From positions 2,108,001 to 2,172,000 of the forward strand of contig CAKKNE010000006.1 in the NCBI GenBank assembly GCA_918797485.1: a stretch of 64,000 nucleotides of DNA. Direction: 5' to 3'. This stretch comes from Pelagomonas calceolata (lineage: Eukaryota; Sar; Pelagophyceae; Pelagomonadales; Pelagomonadaceae). How positions within the stretch are numbered: the first letter of the stretch is position 1; each line of letters starts with the position of its first letter. The notes below the pieces were generated by a model. That model ran no database searches. It worked only from the letters and a program-made list of their open reading frames with translations, and had not been told where the DNA came from. Positions 10,306 to 19,096 of the stretch are shown here, piece after piece. The position numbers and the translations under genes are program-made.

Positions 10306-12031
10306 ATGCGAATCACACTGCTCGCGGCCACGCTGGCCGCCGCGCGGACGCGGCCGACCGCCCTCCGGGCTGCTCTACGCCGCCGCGGCGGCGACGTCGT
10401 CGAGACCGCCTCTGCGAGCTGCAAGCTCTCACCGGGACGAGCGGAAGAGCTCGCTTCATTAAATGAACGGGAGCACGCGGCGGAGTGTATCAAAGTAGAG
10501 GGCGAAGCTTGGAGTGGAGACCTCGAACCGGAAGGAGAGATCCCGGCCACGGACAAGTTCGCCATCCCGGATTGGTACCTGCCGGACCTCGATGCGGAAC
10601 TGCGGAACAACGGAGATGTGGAAATACACGTTACACGCACCCCGCTATTCTCCCAAGAGGAGTGCCAGCACGTGATTGCGATGGCGGACGAACACGCGAA
10701 CAATGCCGGGGGATGGGGGAAGATCCCCGCGGGGCGGTGCGTATCTCGGCGTCCCGTCGTGTAGAGACGCCTTCACGCCATCGACGCGACTCGTGTCCAT
10801 CAGACGAGGTCGTGGATGGTTTCTCTTTTGATATCGAGCCTCGTCGAGCGACCGCGACGCGCCGCGCAGGTACGACGTCCACGGTGGCTGGGTCAAGGAC
10901 ATTGTCGGTGTCAAAGAGTGGTTCGACGACATGTTACGGACGAGGCTGTACCCTTGCTTGAGGGGGTTGTTTCCGAACGCTGCCGGAGACGGTTCTTCAC
11001 TGAGGGTCCAATCGGCCTACCTGTTTAAATATACGGCCGAGACCGGAGCCGCGACAGATGTTCATGTTGATTCCGGGTTGTTGTCGTTCACAATAGCATT
11101 GAATGAACCGGAAGCCTATGATGGTGGAGGTACTTGGTTCGAATCAGTAGACAAACTAGTGGAGATGCCCCAAGGACACGTGACTTTCAGGCCTGGTCAT
11201 GTCCGACATCAAGGAAGACCGCTCACACGAGGCACGCGCTACATGATTGGGGGCTTCATCATGAGGGAAGATGTGGTAGAACATGGTCGTAGAAGTATCG
11301 AGCGAGGCGTCGCGGCGTTAGGTGGGGCTGTCGCCGAAGCGAACTTCGCGGCGGCGTCGGGCGAGTCCACCGGTGTGCCTCCCGAACAATTAGCGATCGA
11401 TGCCTTGGAGCACGCTGTGCAAGTGTGTCCTCGCGTCGCGTCGGCGCAGCTGAACTTGGGGACAGCTAGACAACGTATTGATGATGCGGCGGGCGCCGAG
11501 GTCTGTTTCCAGGCTGCTTCTACTTTGTCTCCTCGAGACCCCGCGGCGTTTTTTGGGCGGGGCCAGTGCCTCCGGGAATTGGGGAGGAGGCAGGAGGCCG
11601 AGCCGTTGTTTCAGGAGGCCTCTTCCTTAGATGAGTTGGACGCCGACGCGGCGTACATGGCCGCTTTATCCGCTTCTGAAAGAGGAGACTTTGGGTCCGA
11701 ATTACGGTGGTTGGAGAGAGCTCTGAAAGCGGACCCGAAGCACGCGAAGTCCCTGGTCAACAGGGCGGTATTGTACGGCGAAGCCGGCGACTTGGACAAC
11801 GAACTAGCGTGCAATCGGAAGGCCGTCGAGGCCAATCCCCAGTCCGCCCTCGCGGCGAACGCCCTTGCCTCATGTTTGGGCATGAGAGGTATGGTCGACG
11901 AGTCGCTCGCGGTCTTCGCGCGGGTCTTGGACGGCGCCGGCTGGGGCGACGCCGAGGAGCTCGCGCGGGCGCAGAAGCTGCATGGGGTCGTGACGCGCAT
12001 GAAGGCGAAGCAGGGGGCTTCTTCCGGGTAA
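10306..12031 (+). CDS. Prolyl-4-hydroxylase-like 2OG-Fe(II) oxygenase with TPRs
   Basis: Two exons (10306-10736, 10870-12031), 530 residues. A leader MRITLLAATLAAARTRPTAL suggests secretory or plastid entry. The catalytic double-stranded beta helix spans roughly 110-275: the iron-binding HxD pair is in DVHVDSGLLSFTIALN (about 208-210), followed by GGGTWFE, the distal His in FRPGHVRHQG (about 255) and the 2-oxoglutarate-binding basic residue in GTRYMIGGF. The order and spacing fit P4H-type oxygenases, which hydroxylate prolyl or related side chains. The C-terminal half is a TPR array (AQLNLGTARQ, FFGRGQCLRELGR, RALKADPKHAKSLVNRAVLY). The join at the intron restores YDVHGGWVKDIVGVKEWFDD. Substrate is unknown. 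Confidence 0.82.
10737..10869 (+). other. Introner-like intron in the P4H-TPR gene
   Basis: 133 bp, GTGCGTATCTCGGCGTCCCG at the donor and CGCCGCGCAG at the acceptor. It contains CTTCACGCCATCGACGCG (about 10771) and TGGTTTCTTTT, both also found in the intron at 14003-14101. Removal is required because the upstream frame otherwise stops at 10764. Confidence 0.85.
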
Positions 12032-12619
12032 GGATCGTGCATCGACTTTGTTATTTTGTGACGGGGGCGCGCGGTCAGCCGCGGAGGCTCGCGGAGTTTT
12101 CTGACCTGGCATTCGTCGGGAACGTGGTGCACACTCGGTATACAGGCCTGATGCGCGTCGAGACGACTGCAAAAAAGGTTCGGGGCGTCCTTGGCGTCAA
12201 AGATTTCTCGATCGTTTGATCAAAACGTGCTGGTCCAGCGTCGCATACATTGCTCTCGAGCAGCAGGCCTTGCGCAGTAACATCTCGAGACGACGCTCGC
12301 CCCGTTCACAACTTTGCGCGGCACGCGCGGCCGCTTGGCGCGGCGCTTTGGCTTGCCAAAGCCAAGGATCGGCCCAGCGGCCTGTCCGACGGCCCCGTGC
12401 AACGAAAGGGCCTCGCGCCTGCTTTTCCGCAGCGCTGCGGCAACCCTCGCTGGCCCCCGCAAGTCGCGAGCCGGTTGCTTCGCGTCAAGCAAAAGTCTCA
12501 TCATAGATTTGCGGCGAGCGCCTCGCGCTTGACCTGCCCGACCCCGACTCCCACGCCATCGCCGCGGCCACGCGGCAACCTAATCTGTACGCGCCCACCC
12601 GCAGACACACAAATCTAAA
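12032..12619. other. Gene-free spacer before the antenna gene
   Basis: 588 bp without a supported gene. It contains a short hairpin (TTGGCTTGCCAAAGCCAA, near 12346-12363) and an introner-type motif CACGCCATCGCCGCGG (about 12548) in the likely 5' leader of the antenna gene. I see no clear copy of the palindromic element here. Confidence 0.4.
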
Positions 12620-13255
12620 ATGGCCAAGCTCGCTCTCGCCCTCCTCGCCGCCCCGGCCGTCGCCTTCGTGGCCCCCGGCCAGCAGGCCGCCTCCAAGGTC
12701 GTCGTCAAGGGCGACATCGGCGTCGACCCCGGGCCGATCACCCCCTCGGGCTTCATGTTCGAGGACACGGAGGGCCTCGCCCGCCGCCGCGCCGTCGAGA
12801 TCAAGCACGGCCGCATCTCCATGATGGCCTTCCTCGGCATGATGGTCCAGGAGCTCGGCATCACCTTCCCCGGCTCCATGACCCTCGACGGCTCGGTCCA
12901 GTTCTCGGACATCCTCAAGGACGGCATGGGCTTCGCGGCGCTCTCGAACGTGCCCACGTTCGGCCTCGCCCAGATCCTCCTCTTCGGCGGCATCGCCGAG
13001 ACCGTCGCCATGCCGGCGTCGCAGTACACGGGCGGCCCGCAGAACCTCCCGGGCGGCTACGACGGCTCGGCGGGCACCATCCCCGGCGGCTACCCGTTCA
13101 CGGAGCAGATCACGGACCCCGCCGCGCGCACGCGCGCGCTCACGTGCGAGCTCCAGAACGGCCGCGCGGCCATGCTCGGCACGTTCGGCGCCATGTGCCA
13201 CTCGTGCGTCGACTCGTGCGACCACCACTTCTTCTACCCGATCACGCACAACTAA
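12620..13255 (+). CDS. Fucoxanthin chlorophyll a/c-binding (light-harvesting) protein
   Basis: 211 residues, single exon. The leader MAKLALALLAAPAVAFVAP has the AVAF|VAP plastid cleavage context of stramenopiles. Helix 1 carries the generic chlorophyll-binding motif EIKHGRISMMAFLGMMVQE and helix 3 ELQNGRAAMLGTFGAMCHSC; the E...R pairs form the crossed central helices. A middle hydrophobic segment (GLAQILLFGGIAETVAM) is helix 2. Length and motifs fit the FCP/LHCF-LHCR family of thylakoid antenna proteins. The extra Cys/His-rich tail (CHSCVDSCDHHFF) is unusual. Codons are almost entirely C- or G-ending, suggesting high expression. The ATG context is A-rich (CTAAAATGG). Confidence 0.95.
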   Translation: MAKLALALLAAPAVAFVAPGQQAASKVVVKGDIGVDPGPITPSGFMFEDTEGLARRRAVEIKHGRISMMAFLGMMVQELGITFPGSMTLDGSVQFSDILKDGMGFAALSNVPTFGLAQILLFGGIAETVAMPASQYTGGPQNLPGGYDGSAGTIPGGYPFTEQITDPAARTRALTCELQNGRAAMLGTFGAMCHSCVDSCDHHFFYPITHN

Positions 13256-13701
13256 GCGCGAGGTCGACTGTGTCGGTGCCCCCGGCGCCCGCGCATGGGC
13301 AAGCAAAGCCCGTCGTCCGCGCCGCGTTGGATGATTTAAGAATCGTTGCACGCTAGTCTTTTTCTTTCTTTGGGCCATGTCAGCAAGTTCCCGCGGCTCG
13401 GCGCCCGCCGCGCTGTCCCGAATCGCCAGCTAAGGCGACTCTGAGGCTCGGATCTGTGCTTCTATGACTAAAAGCTCGTAGCGCAAGGCCCGCACGCTCA
13501 CACGCGCACCGCATCGTGCGGGTTTGCAGGATGCGATCCCCCAACTTTGAGCGCTTAAACTCCGTGTACGTGCGCAGTTGGCTAGCATAGGCTTGCACAC
13601 TGGCTTACGCCATCGACGTGGTGCCCGGTGTCCTGCAGCCGCAACCTGTATAGCGACCAGCGACCTCAATCACAGCACGTACGCACAACTCCAAGCACAG
13701 G
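13256..13701. other. Gene-free spacer
   Basis: 446 bp. It contains a degenerate palindromic element (GCTAGC...CACTGGC, about 13580-13603) 100-120 bp before the next start and an introner-type motif TTACGCCATCGACG (about 13605). No gene is supported. Confidence 0.35.
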
Positions 13702-14955
13702 ATGCAACTGCTCGTAGCGCTGGCGACGGGCGCCGCAGCCCTCGTCGCGCCGACGCAGCGCGCGCTGCCGAAGACCGTGCGCCAGTTTAATTTTGGCGAC
13801 TTCGGCAAATCTAAAGATTACGCGTCGGCACAAGAAAAAATCCGGTCGTACGACACCACAAAAACCGTAGAAACGGCCAAGTACGGCAAGCGCGCCATCC
13901 GCGCGACGCAGCTCAACGGCCAGAACGTCCTGAATCCGGAGCCGGCCTGCGCGGCGTTCATCGCCTTCGCGGCGTTCGAGTGCTACCTCTCGGCGCAAGC
14001 CTGTGCGCTCGCGGCGTCCCGCTTCACGCCATCGACGCGCGTCGTCTCCAGGAATGGTGAACGTGGGTGGTTTCTTTTTTCGATTCTGAGGCTCCGCGCA
14101 GGCGCGGGCAAGTCTTCCGGAGATATTTGTCCGATATCAACAATCAGGGACTGGAACCCCGATTTGGTGACGGGTGGTGTCTTCCTCTTCGTCTGTGCTG
14201 TTTGGTTGAACTGGTACGGCACGTTCCGGCGACTGGCGATTGATGAACGAGGCATCGAGGTCGTATCGTGCTCATCACCTCGAAGGGACCCCCAAGAACA
14301 AGATATCGAACCAGTCCCGAAGTCCTGGGCCTGGGGCGGCCCCGACCGCGTCGAGTTCAAAGATGTGGATGATTGGGCCATATTACCTGTGGTACCCGTC
14401 TTGTATGTGCGAGAGGTCGCGCGGACGGCTTCCGGCTCCACGAGACAAGTGCCCTACTTCTACGCTCCGTCGTTTGACACGAAGACCGTAGAGCAGCTTT
14501 TTGAGTCCTATGGCGTGCCTCAGGCCGACCCCGAGGATAGCGTACTAGGCAAAGGCAGCCAGTACGGCGCCGCCGGCGTTTTATCGTATATTGCCTGGGA
14601 GTGGGCCTTCTGGATCGGTAGCTTTGGCATCGCTGCTCTCTTATTTAATTTATATGAGGGGCATTTACCGGATTTGAGGTTCGCGGCTTCGCTCGATTTC
14701 AATCTGCCTTTGAACCACATCGACTTACTACAAACGAAGAGCGGCATGGTCTCCATTGACTTACCGTCCTTTCCCTTGCAATTTACGGCTACGAATGGCG
14801 CCGACTTCGCGAACATTGCCGCGTCGGCTTTTGTTATTGTCAACCTCGCGCGGCTGATCCTGCCGCTGCGGCTGGCTTTGGCTTTAGCCACAGCCCCCTT
14901 CTTCCAGGAGACGGTCGTCGCGCCGTTCAACCGGTTGACGGGCAAGGCGGAATAG
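13702..14955 (+). CDS. Plastid membrane protein, DUF3119-like
   Basis: Two exons (13702-14002, 14102-14955), 384 residues. The start MQLLVALATGAAALVAPTQRAL is a plastid-type signal plus transit region. Two predicted membrane segments follow (CAAFIAFAAFECYLSAQAC and GGVFLFVCAVWLNWYG). The central soluble part (FKDVDDWAILPVVPVLYVRE ... VPYFYAPSFD) resembles the chloroplast/cyanobacterial DUF3119 pattern in which a W-x-P-x-x-x-P-V-L-x-Y-x-x-E block precedes a short FxP segment. The C-terminal half has two or three more hydrophobic segments (YIAWEWAFWIGSFGIAALLF, FVIVNLARLILPLRLALAL). No enzymatic motif is evident. The intron is in frame and stop-free, so translation through it is formally possible. 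Confidence 0.6.
   Translation: MQLLVALATGAAALVAPTQRALPKTVRQFNFGDFGKSKDYASAQEKIRSYDTTKTVETAKYGKRAIRATQLNGQNVLNPEPACAAFIAFAAFECYLSAQACALAASRFTPSTRVVSRNGERGWFLFSILRLRAGAGKSSGDICPISTIRDWNPDLVTGGVFLFVCAVWLNWYGTFRRLAIDERGIEVVSCSSPRRDPQEQDIEPVPKSWAWGGPDRVEFKDVDDWAILPVVPVLYVREVARTASGSTRQVPYFYAPSFDTKTVEQLFESYGVPQADPEDSVLGKGSQYGAAGVLSYIAWEWAFWIGSFGIAALLFNLYEGHLPDLRFAASLDFNLPLNHIDLLQTKSGMVSIDLPSFPLQFTATNGADFANIAASAFVIVNLARLILPLRLALALATAPFFQETVVAPFNRLTGKAE
14003..14101 (+). other. Introner-like intron, 99 bp
   Basis: GTGCGCTCGCGGCGTCCCGC at the donor, CTCCGCGCAG at the acceptor, and CTTCACGCCATCGACGCG plus TGGTTTCTTTTTTCGATT inside; these blocks match the intron at 10737-10869 in order. It is a multiple of three without stops, so only transcripts can prove excision. 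Confidence 0.7.
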
Positions 14956-14990
14956 GTGATGGGTCTAAGTCTACGTCTCCAAGACTGCTG

Positions 14991-15362
14991 CTAGCAACTA
15001 TTCCTGAGGCGGCGTATCGACGCTCGCGTCGATGGCGTACTGTCCCCCCACGCCATCGCCGCGGCGAGCGCTGCGTCGACGGCGTACCGGCCCCCAGTCG
15101 CGGAAGGACGCCGCGTACGCAGTCGAGCGGGCGTCGCGTCCCACGCCTCAACCGCGACCGCGACGGCCTCTTTGTATTTTTTGTCGGCGTAGTATTGCTC
15201 AGCGTTGCCGCCGCGGTGTATTTTCTTGCAGATCTGCTTGTGGCCGCGTCGCCAGTGGTCGTGCTGGCAAGTGGGGCCGCAATATCTTGTGTGACAGCGT
15301 ACGCATCGCGGCGCGTTGTGGGCCAGTGGGGCGGCGCAGGCGGGGCAATTTGTGAGGATCAT
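14991..15362 (-). pseudogene. Truncated MYND-RINGv-TPR gene copy
   Basis: The first 73 codons are almost identical to the N-terminus of the intact gene at 43414-44601: MYND zinc finger (CPACAAPLAHNAPRCVRC, then YCGPTCQHDHWRRGHKQICK) and the following KYKEAVAVAVEA. Similarity stops abruptly near 15145, just where the intact gene continues into its RING-variant domain. What follows is introner-type sequence: two direct copies of GCGTCGAYGGCGTAC (about 15027 and 15071) and an inverted ACGCCATCG. A 123-codon frame remains open, so a MYND-only protein could be made, but the abrupt break argues for a truncated duplicate. Confidence 0.75.
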
Positions 15363-15523
15363 TTTGCGTTGGCGGGGAGTCTGTAGAGCGTTCGTCGCGG
15401 CGGCGTTTTGTGAGTTGAAAAATTCGGGTTTTCCAGGATGGGCTCAGAAACACACGTAGGTACTTACACAAACACATATCGATAATAAACGCACGCCACC
15501 ACGCCGGCGGCGGCGCCTCCTCG

Positions 15524-16318
15524 TCATGCAGCTAGAACGCGAGGGCAGCTTTCCGCGCCTCCGTACGCGAGGAGGCGAACGACCTTCAGGTCCAGTGCGA
15601 CGATGGCCGCGTACCAAAGGCATGGCTCCACACCGGGGAAAAAGAATACCCCTGGAAAGCTAGTGAGCCACTCCAGCAGCGACGGCGATTGCCAGATCGT
15701 TTGCCAGTACTCGACGTCGTCCCAACGCGCGACGAGCCACGCGTAGCCTGAGTCCCAACGCTCGATGAACCGCGAGTACCAACGCTCCACTAACCACCCG
15801 CCGAACAGTAAAAATAGAAATGCGACGTATAGAAACGGTGCCGCCTTGCATAACATGAGTATCGAAAGTAGAGAAACGGTGCCAAAAGACCGTCGCTCGG
15901 CGCCGTGCAGGCGGCCCACCGCCGCCGCCGTCAGGAAAAAGGGGATGCAGCAAAATGAGAAGTCATTCCAGTGGTAGGCCAGCCGGGCGCCGGCGCACGC
16001 GTTGGCCGCGATGCAGACGGCCGTGAGGGTGCGCCGGCCACGGCGCAAGCAGGCCCGTACGCCGATCGACGCGGCGCCCACGAGCAGCAGGAACCCGAGC
16101 GGATGCGTGAAGGCCACAGCTCCGATAGTCTTGAGTAACGCGCCGAGTTCTTCCCCGTCGAGGGACCCGCTGCCGTCCGCGTCGAGCCCCGCGAAGAGCT
16201 CCCAGAGTTCCGCGGGGGACATGAGGCATACGGGCTTGGTTTCGGGTTCTGGCTCCGGGCGCCATACCCTCAGACCAATTAGTGCAGCCAGGTTTAGGGC
16301 GATGAAAATTTGCAGCAT
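15524..16318 (-). CDS. Multi-pass membrane protein with EF-hand
   Basis: 264 residues. An N-terminal signal or anchor (MLQIFIALNLAALIGLRVW) is followed by one canonical EF-hand loop, DADGSGSLDGEE (about residues 46-57), preceded by the helix ELWELFAGL. At least four hydrophobic segments follow (LGFLLLVGAASIGV, TLTAVCIAANACAGA, SFCCIPFFLTAAAVG, FLYVAFLFLLFGGWL) and a Trp-rich C-terminal part. A single calcium-binding loop on a small polytopic protein suggests calcium sensing at a membrane, but no transporter or channel signature is recognised. The ATG at 16316-16318 is first in frame. No paralogue is seen in the window. Confidence 0.7.
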   Translation of the reverse strand: MLQIFIALNLAALIGLRVWRPEPEPETKPVCLMSPAELWELFAGLDADGSGSLDGEELGALLKTIGAVAFTHPLGFLLLVGAASIGVRACLRRGRRTLTAVCIAANACAGARLAYHWNDFSFCCIPFFLTAAAVGRLHGAERRSFGTVSLLSILMLCKAAPFLYVAFLFLLFGGWLVERWYSRFIERWDSGYAWLVARWDDVEYWQTIWQSPSLLEWLTSFPGVFFFPGVEPCLWYAAIVALDLKVVRLLAYGGAESCPRVLAA

Positions 16319-16743
16319 GGCTATGGTCTATGCTGTTTCGTTCGTCGTTCGCCGCATTTATGCTGCTTTTGGGCTGCCCCGGTCCAGGCAGCCAAGCTGA
16401 AATAGCTGCCAAGCAGCCCAAGCATAAGCATGCTCGATCCTGGAAGTGCGGGTTTGCAGAACTTTCCGCGCCCTACGCCGGCCGCGCTGCCGTGGGGACG
16501 TCTAGCACGCCCTAGTCGGGAGCGCTGGCGCGACGTGTTTTGCTTACAATGGCAAGGCGCGCCGGCGGCGCCGCGGAACGTCCGAACTCCGTGTCCGATG
16601 TTAAATGCCCCGATGTACACTAGGAAGTAGGTCATCAACAGCAATAGCTTATGTTCTTGGGCTATCGTGGACGGGGGAGGGGAATGCGAGGAAGAGGCGC
16701 GACCGAGCGGCGCCGTGAAATCGATGTCAACAAACCGCGTCGC
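16319..16743. other. Gene-free spacer
   Basis: 425 bp with only short, GC-driven open frames on both strands; I see neither a coding signal nor the palindromic element. Confidence 0.4.
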
Positions 16744-17067
16744 TCATTGCGGCCGACGCATGGCCGCCTCCCACGCGTTCGCCTCGGCCGACGTTCCGCG
16801 CGCCCACGTGGGTTTTCGCCACGATTCGTTCGCCGGCGACGACGCGGGAGATTCCGGGGCCGGCGACGCGGGAAGCGCGTTCGCCTGGCCGTAGCGCGCC
16901 CACGCTTCGGCCTCCGCCGAGGCTCCTCGGGTCCAAGCGGGCCGGCTCCACGTCTCGCCCGTCTCCTCGGTGGGGCTGCCCAGGGAAGCAAAGGACTGTC
17001 GGGGCAGCGTCGGCGGCGAGGGCGGCGCGGCGGGCATCTTGGCGAAGCGTGACTGCGAGGTGTTCAT
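16744..17067 (-). CDS. Small protein with two W-P-W-RG-SAEA repeats
   Basis: 107 residues, unknown function. Two copies of a unit of about 22 residues are evident: ETWSRPAWTRGASAEAEAW (about 39-57) and ESWRKPTWARGTSAEANAW (about 81-99). The shared pattern W..P.W.RG.SAEA.AW would not survive in random sequence, which is my main evidence that this frame is real. The linker is Pro/Ser/Ala-rich and the N-terminus contains a further PRQSFASLG segment. The start ATG is preceded by an A/T-rich leader (TTTAAAAATG), like other starts in this genome. The opposite strand has an arginine-rich shadow frame. I do not know this repeat from any named family. Confidence 0.55.
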   Translation of the reverse strand: MNTSQSRFAKMPAAPPSPPTLPRQSFASLGSPTEETGETWSRPAWTRGASAEAEAWARYGQANALPASPAPESPASSPANESWRKPTWARGTSAEANAWEAAMRRPQ

Positions 17068-17319
17068 TTTTAAATGATTTTTTAGTTTGCGTTCGAGTTT
17101 GGTACTGCTTTGGCAGCCTTTTATGATCGATCTGTTTGAGAGCTGAGAGCCGAGGATCTAGGAGTGTTCCTGGGAGGCCAGGCAACTTCTTGAGCCCAAC
17201 CACCCTGATACATCTGGCGAGCCGTCCCGGCGAGGCCTCCGGACGGCTCGCCGCGGCGGTCGTAGCTCTTCGGGGGAAAAAGCCCAACTCCGTCCTCGGA
17301 AAGGTACAACAAACATAGC

Positions 17320-18765
17320 TTACACGTCCTTCCGCGCCGCCTTACAGACGACGTAGTGTGCCCCGTAGTCGCGCTTTTGACAAACCGCGCCGCAGTATGC
17401 ACTCAAACCGCACGCGCCGCAGGCGAAGCACTTCGCCGCGCCGCAGACCACACAAACGCGCTCGCCGCGCGGGCCGTCGCCCCTTGAGCGCGCCCTGCCG
17501 ACGCGGGCTTGCGCCGCCATGACACCGAACAGCTCCGGCTCGAAGCGCCCCTCGTAGTTGGCCGCATTGTCGCGCGCGCGGCACGCATCTTCAAAAAGCC
17601 GCGTTCTATCGTCCTCGTCCTCGTCGCTCTCCTCCTCGGGCTCAATAAGCTCCGGGGCGTCCCTTCTCACAGCCACCTTCCTATCATTATCCAGCAGCAC
17701 GTGGTACGCCTCTCCATCAGAACCGCGGTGGGCCACGACTTTACCGGAAAGCCATTCCTCACCAACGAAGACGCGGCAGCGCTGTTGTAAACCGACGCGC
17801 CGCCCCGCATATCGTTGCGACCCGCACGCTAACAGTCGATCCAAGACTTGCGCCTGGTAATTCGAATTCGGGCCGCCCGCTTCGTCCGGACAGCCGCCGA
17901 CACCACTCACGACGACGACGCCCTTATTCTCGTCATCTACAGTGCTCACAAGGGTAATGGTGTGCTCGAAGGCGTCCTCGCCCCTCCCATAGACGTAGCC
18001 TACCGTATCACCTTTCTCTCGCAGGACCTCGCCCAGCTTCGTAGCCCGGGGGTCCAAGCCATCCAAAACCAGGGCTAGATGCGCGTCCCTCTCGACAGCA
18101 TCCGTGCCTCTCTCATAATAGCCCGGCGCCTTGCCTCCCAGAGGCGTCCACGTACAGCCGTCCTTGAAATCAGTAAACGCGTACGGCTGTTTTCCTGTAA
18201 AACCTAATGAAGGTGCCAGGCAACACGCGTGGGCCTGCGCCAGACTATATGAAGCGTCGCACCGTATGATACGTTGAACGGGCGGCTTTAGAGGTTGGAT
18301 AGGACCCTCCTGCAAAAACGCCGCGACCTCCACTTGTATTTCTATCCTACCAGTCGTCGCCGCCGGCTTCTTCCGGCGGCGCATGAGCGCATTCACGAAC
18401 TGCCGTTCCGGCGCCGGCCGCCAGTCCTTGGGTTTGTCCGCGTAGAGCTCCCGCACTACTCCTCTTCTCCTCAACGCCTTCACGGGATCGATCACGGGCA
18501 GGCCCCACCGGACACACCTCCCGTGTCGTTGTTGTGGTTTGAAAACAGACGCGTCGCCCTTAAACACGTCGTCCACATCTTTCCAGTCGTCGCCTACGCA
18601 CGCCTTCGCGGTGCCTTTCTGGCGCGCTTTGCGTTGCCGCTCCACAACTTTTCGAGCGTAGGCCGACGCTTCCAGGGACGGGCCCTTGTAGCGCTCGACG
18701 GGCGGCGTCGGCGCGTCGTCGTCCGAGACGTCTATATTGGCAAATTTGCTGTAGTCGAGCACCAT
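17320..18765 (-). CDS. pRiA4b ORF3-like domain protein with C-terminal MYND finger
   Basis: 481 residues. The N-terminus MVLDYSKFANIDVSDDD resembles the start of Cdc37-type co-chaperones, but only for about 17 residues. The central part (about 180-330) matches the plasmid pRiA4b ORF-3-like fold: PPVQRIIRCDASYSLAQAHA, YAFTDF, KLGEVLREKGDTVGYVYG, FEHTITLV and a GGCPDEAGG terminus. A short beta-rich segment follows (CRVFVGEEWLSGKVVAHRGS), perhaps Tudor/agenet-like. The C-terminus is a MYND zinc finger, CVVCGAAKCFACGACGLSAYC then CQKRDYGAHYVVCK. MYND fingers bind proline-rich partners. Start 18765 chosen over 18798 because its product matches the Cdc37-like beginning. Promoter element 153 bp upstream. 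Confidence 0.8.
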   Translation of the reverse strand: MVLDYSKFANIDVSDDDAPTPPVERYKGPSLEASAYARKVVERQRKARQKGTAKACVGDDWKDVDDVFKGDASVFKPQQRHGRCVRWGLPVIDPVKALRRRGVVRELYADKPKDWRPAPERQFVNALMRRRKKPAATTGRIEIQVEVAAFLQEGPIQPLKPPVQRIIRCDASYSLAQAHACCLAPSLGFTGKQPYAFTDFKDGCTWTPLGGKAPGYYERGTDAVERDAHLALVLDGLDPRATKLGEVLREKGDTVGYVYGRGEDAFEHTITLVSTVDDENKGVVVVSGVGGCPDEAGGPNSNYQAQVLDRLLACGSQRYAGRRVGLQQRCRVFVGEEWLSGKVVAHRGSDGEAYHVLLDNDRKVAVRRDAPELIEPEEESDEDEDDRTRLFEDACRARDNAANYEGRFEPELFGVMAAQARVGRARSRGDGPRGERVCVVCGAAKCFACGACGLSAYCGAVCQKRDYGAHYVVCKAARKDV

Positions 18766-19096
18766 GCTCGCAGGTCTCGAGTGCGGCGCTCGCAGCAATC
18801 TCGAGAGATGCGCAGCGATGAACAGCGGTGGTGGGTCGACAAATGAAATTCACGATGCAGCCTTCCGCCAAGCTGTGCGCACTGTAACACTGCTTTGCGG
18901 CCAAGCAAAGAGCCAGGCTAGCGGCTGTAAGACACTAGCAAACGGAAAGAATTGCGGGAAGAGTCGTTCTCCGTGGATAGGAGGAGTGCCGAGGAGCCAT
19001 GCGATCGCTCCAGCGAGCCCTCCCGCCGCGCGTCATCTCGGAGCGTTGCTTTTTGGCAAGCAAGCACGGGAGCAAAGAACCCAACCTTCACACGCG
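18766..19096. promoter_or_regulatory. Divergent promoter region
   Basis: 331-bp spacer between divergent genes, with a near-perfect palindromic element at 18918-18939 (CTAGCGG, CTGTAAGACACTAGC), 153 and 158 bp from the two starts, that is, almost exactly midway. Confidence 0.6.

Noticed and set aside
12346-12363. Hairpin TTGGCTTGCCAAAGCCAA as a terminator or riboswitch
   Set aside because: Rho-independent terminators and riboswitches of this kind are not expected in a eukaryotic nuclear genome, and no neighbouring transcript end is at that spot.
12485-13378. 297-codon minus frame over the antenna gene
   Set aside because: Arg/Ala/Glu-rich complement of a strongly conserved chlorophyll-binding protein.
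16330-16515. 61-codon frame with a signal-like start
   Set aside because: Short, no conserved features, overlapping frames on the other strand equally good.
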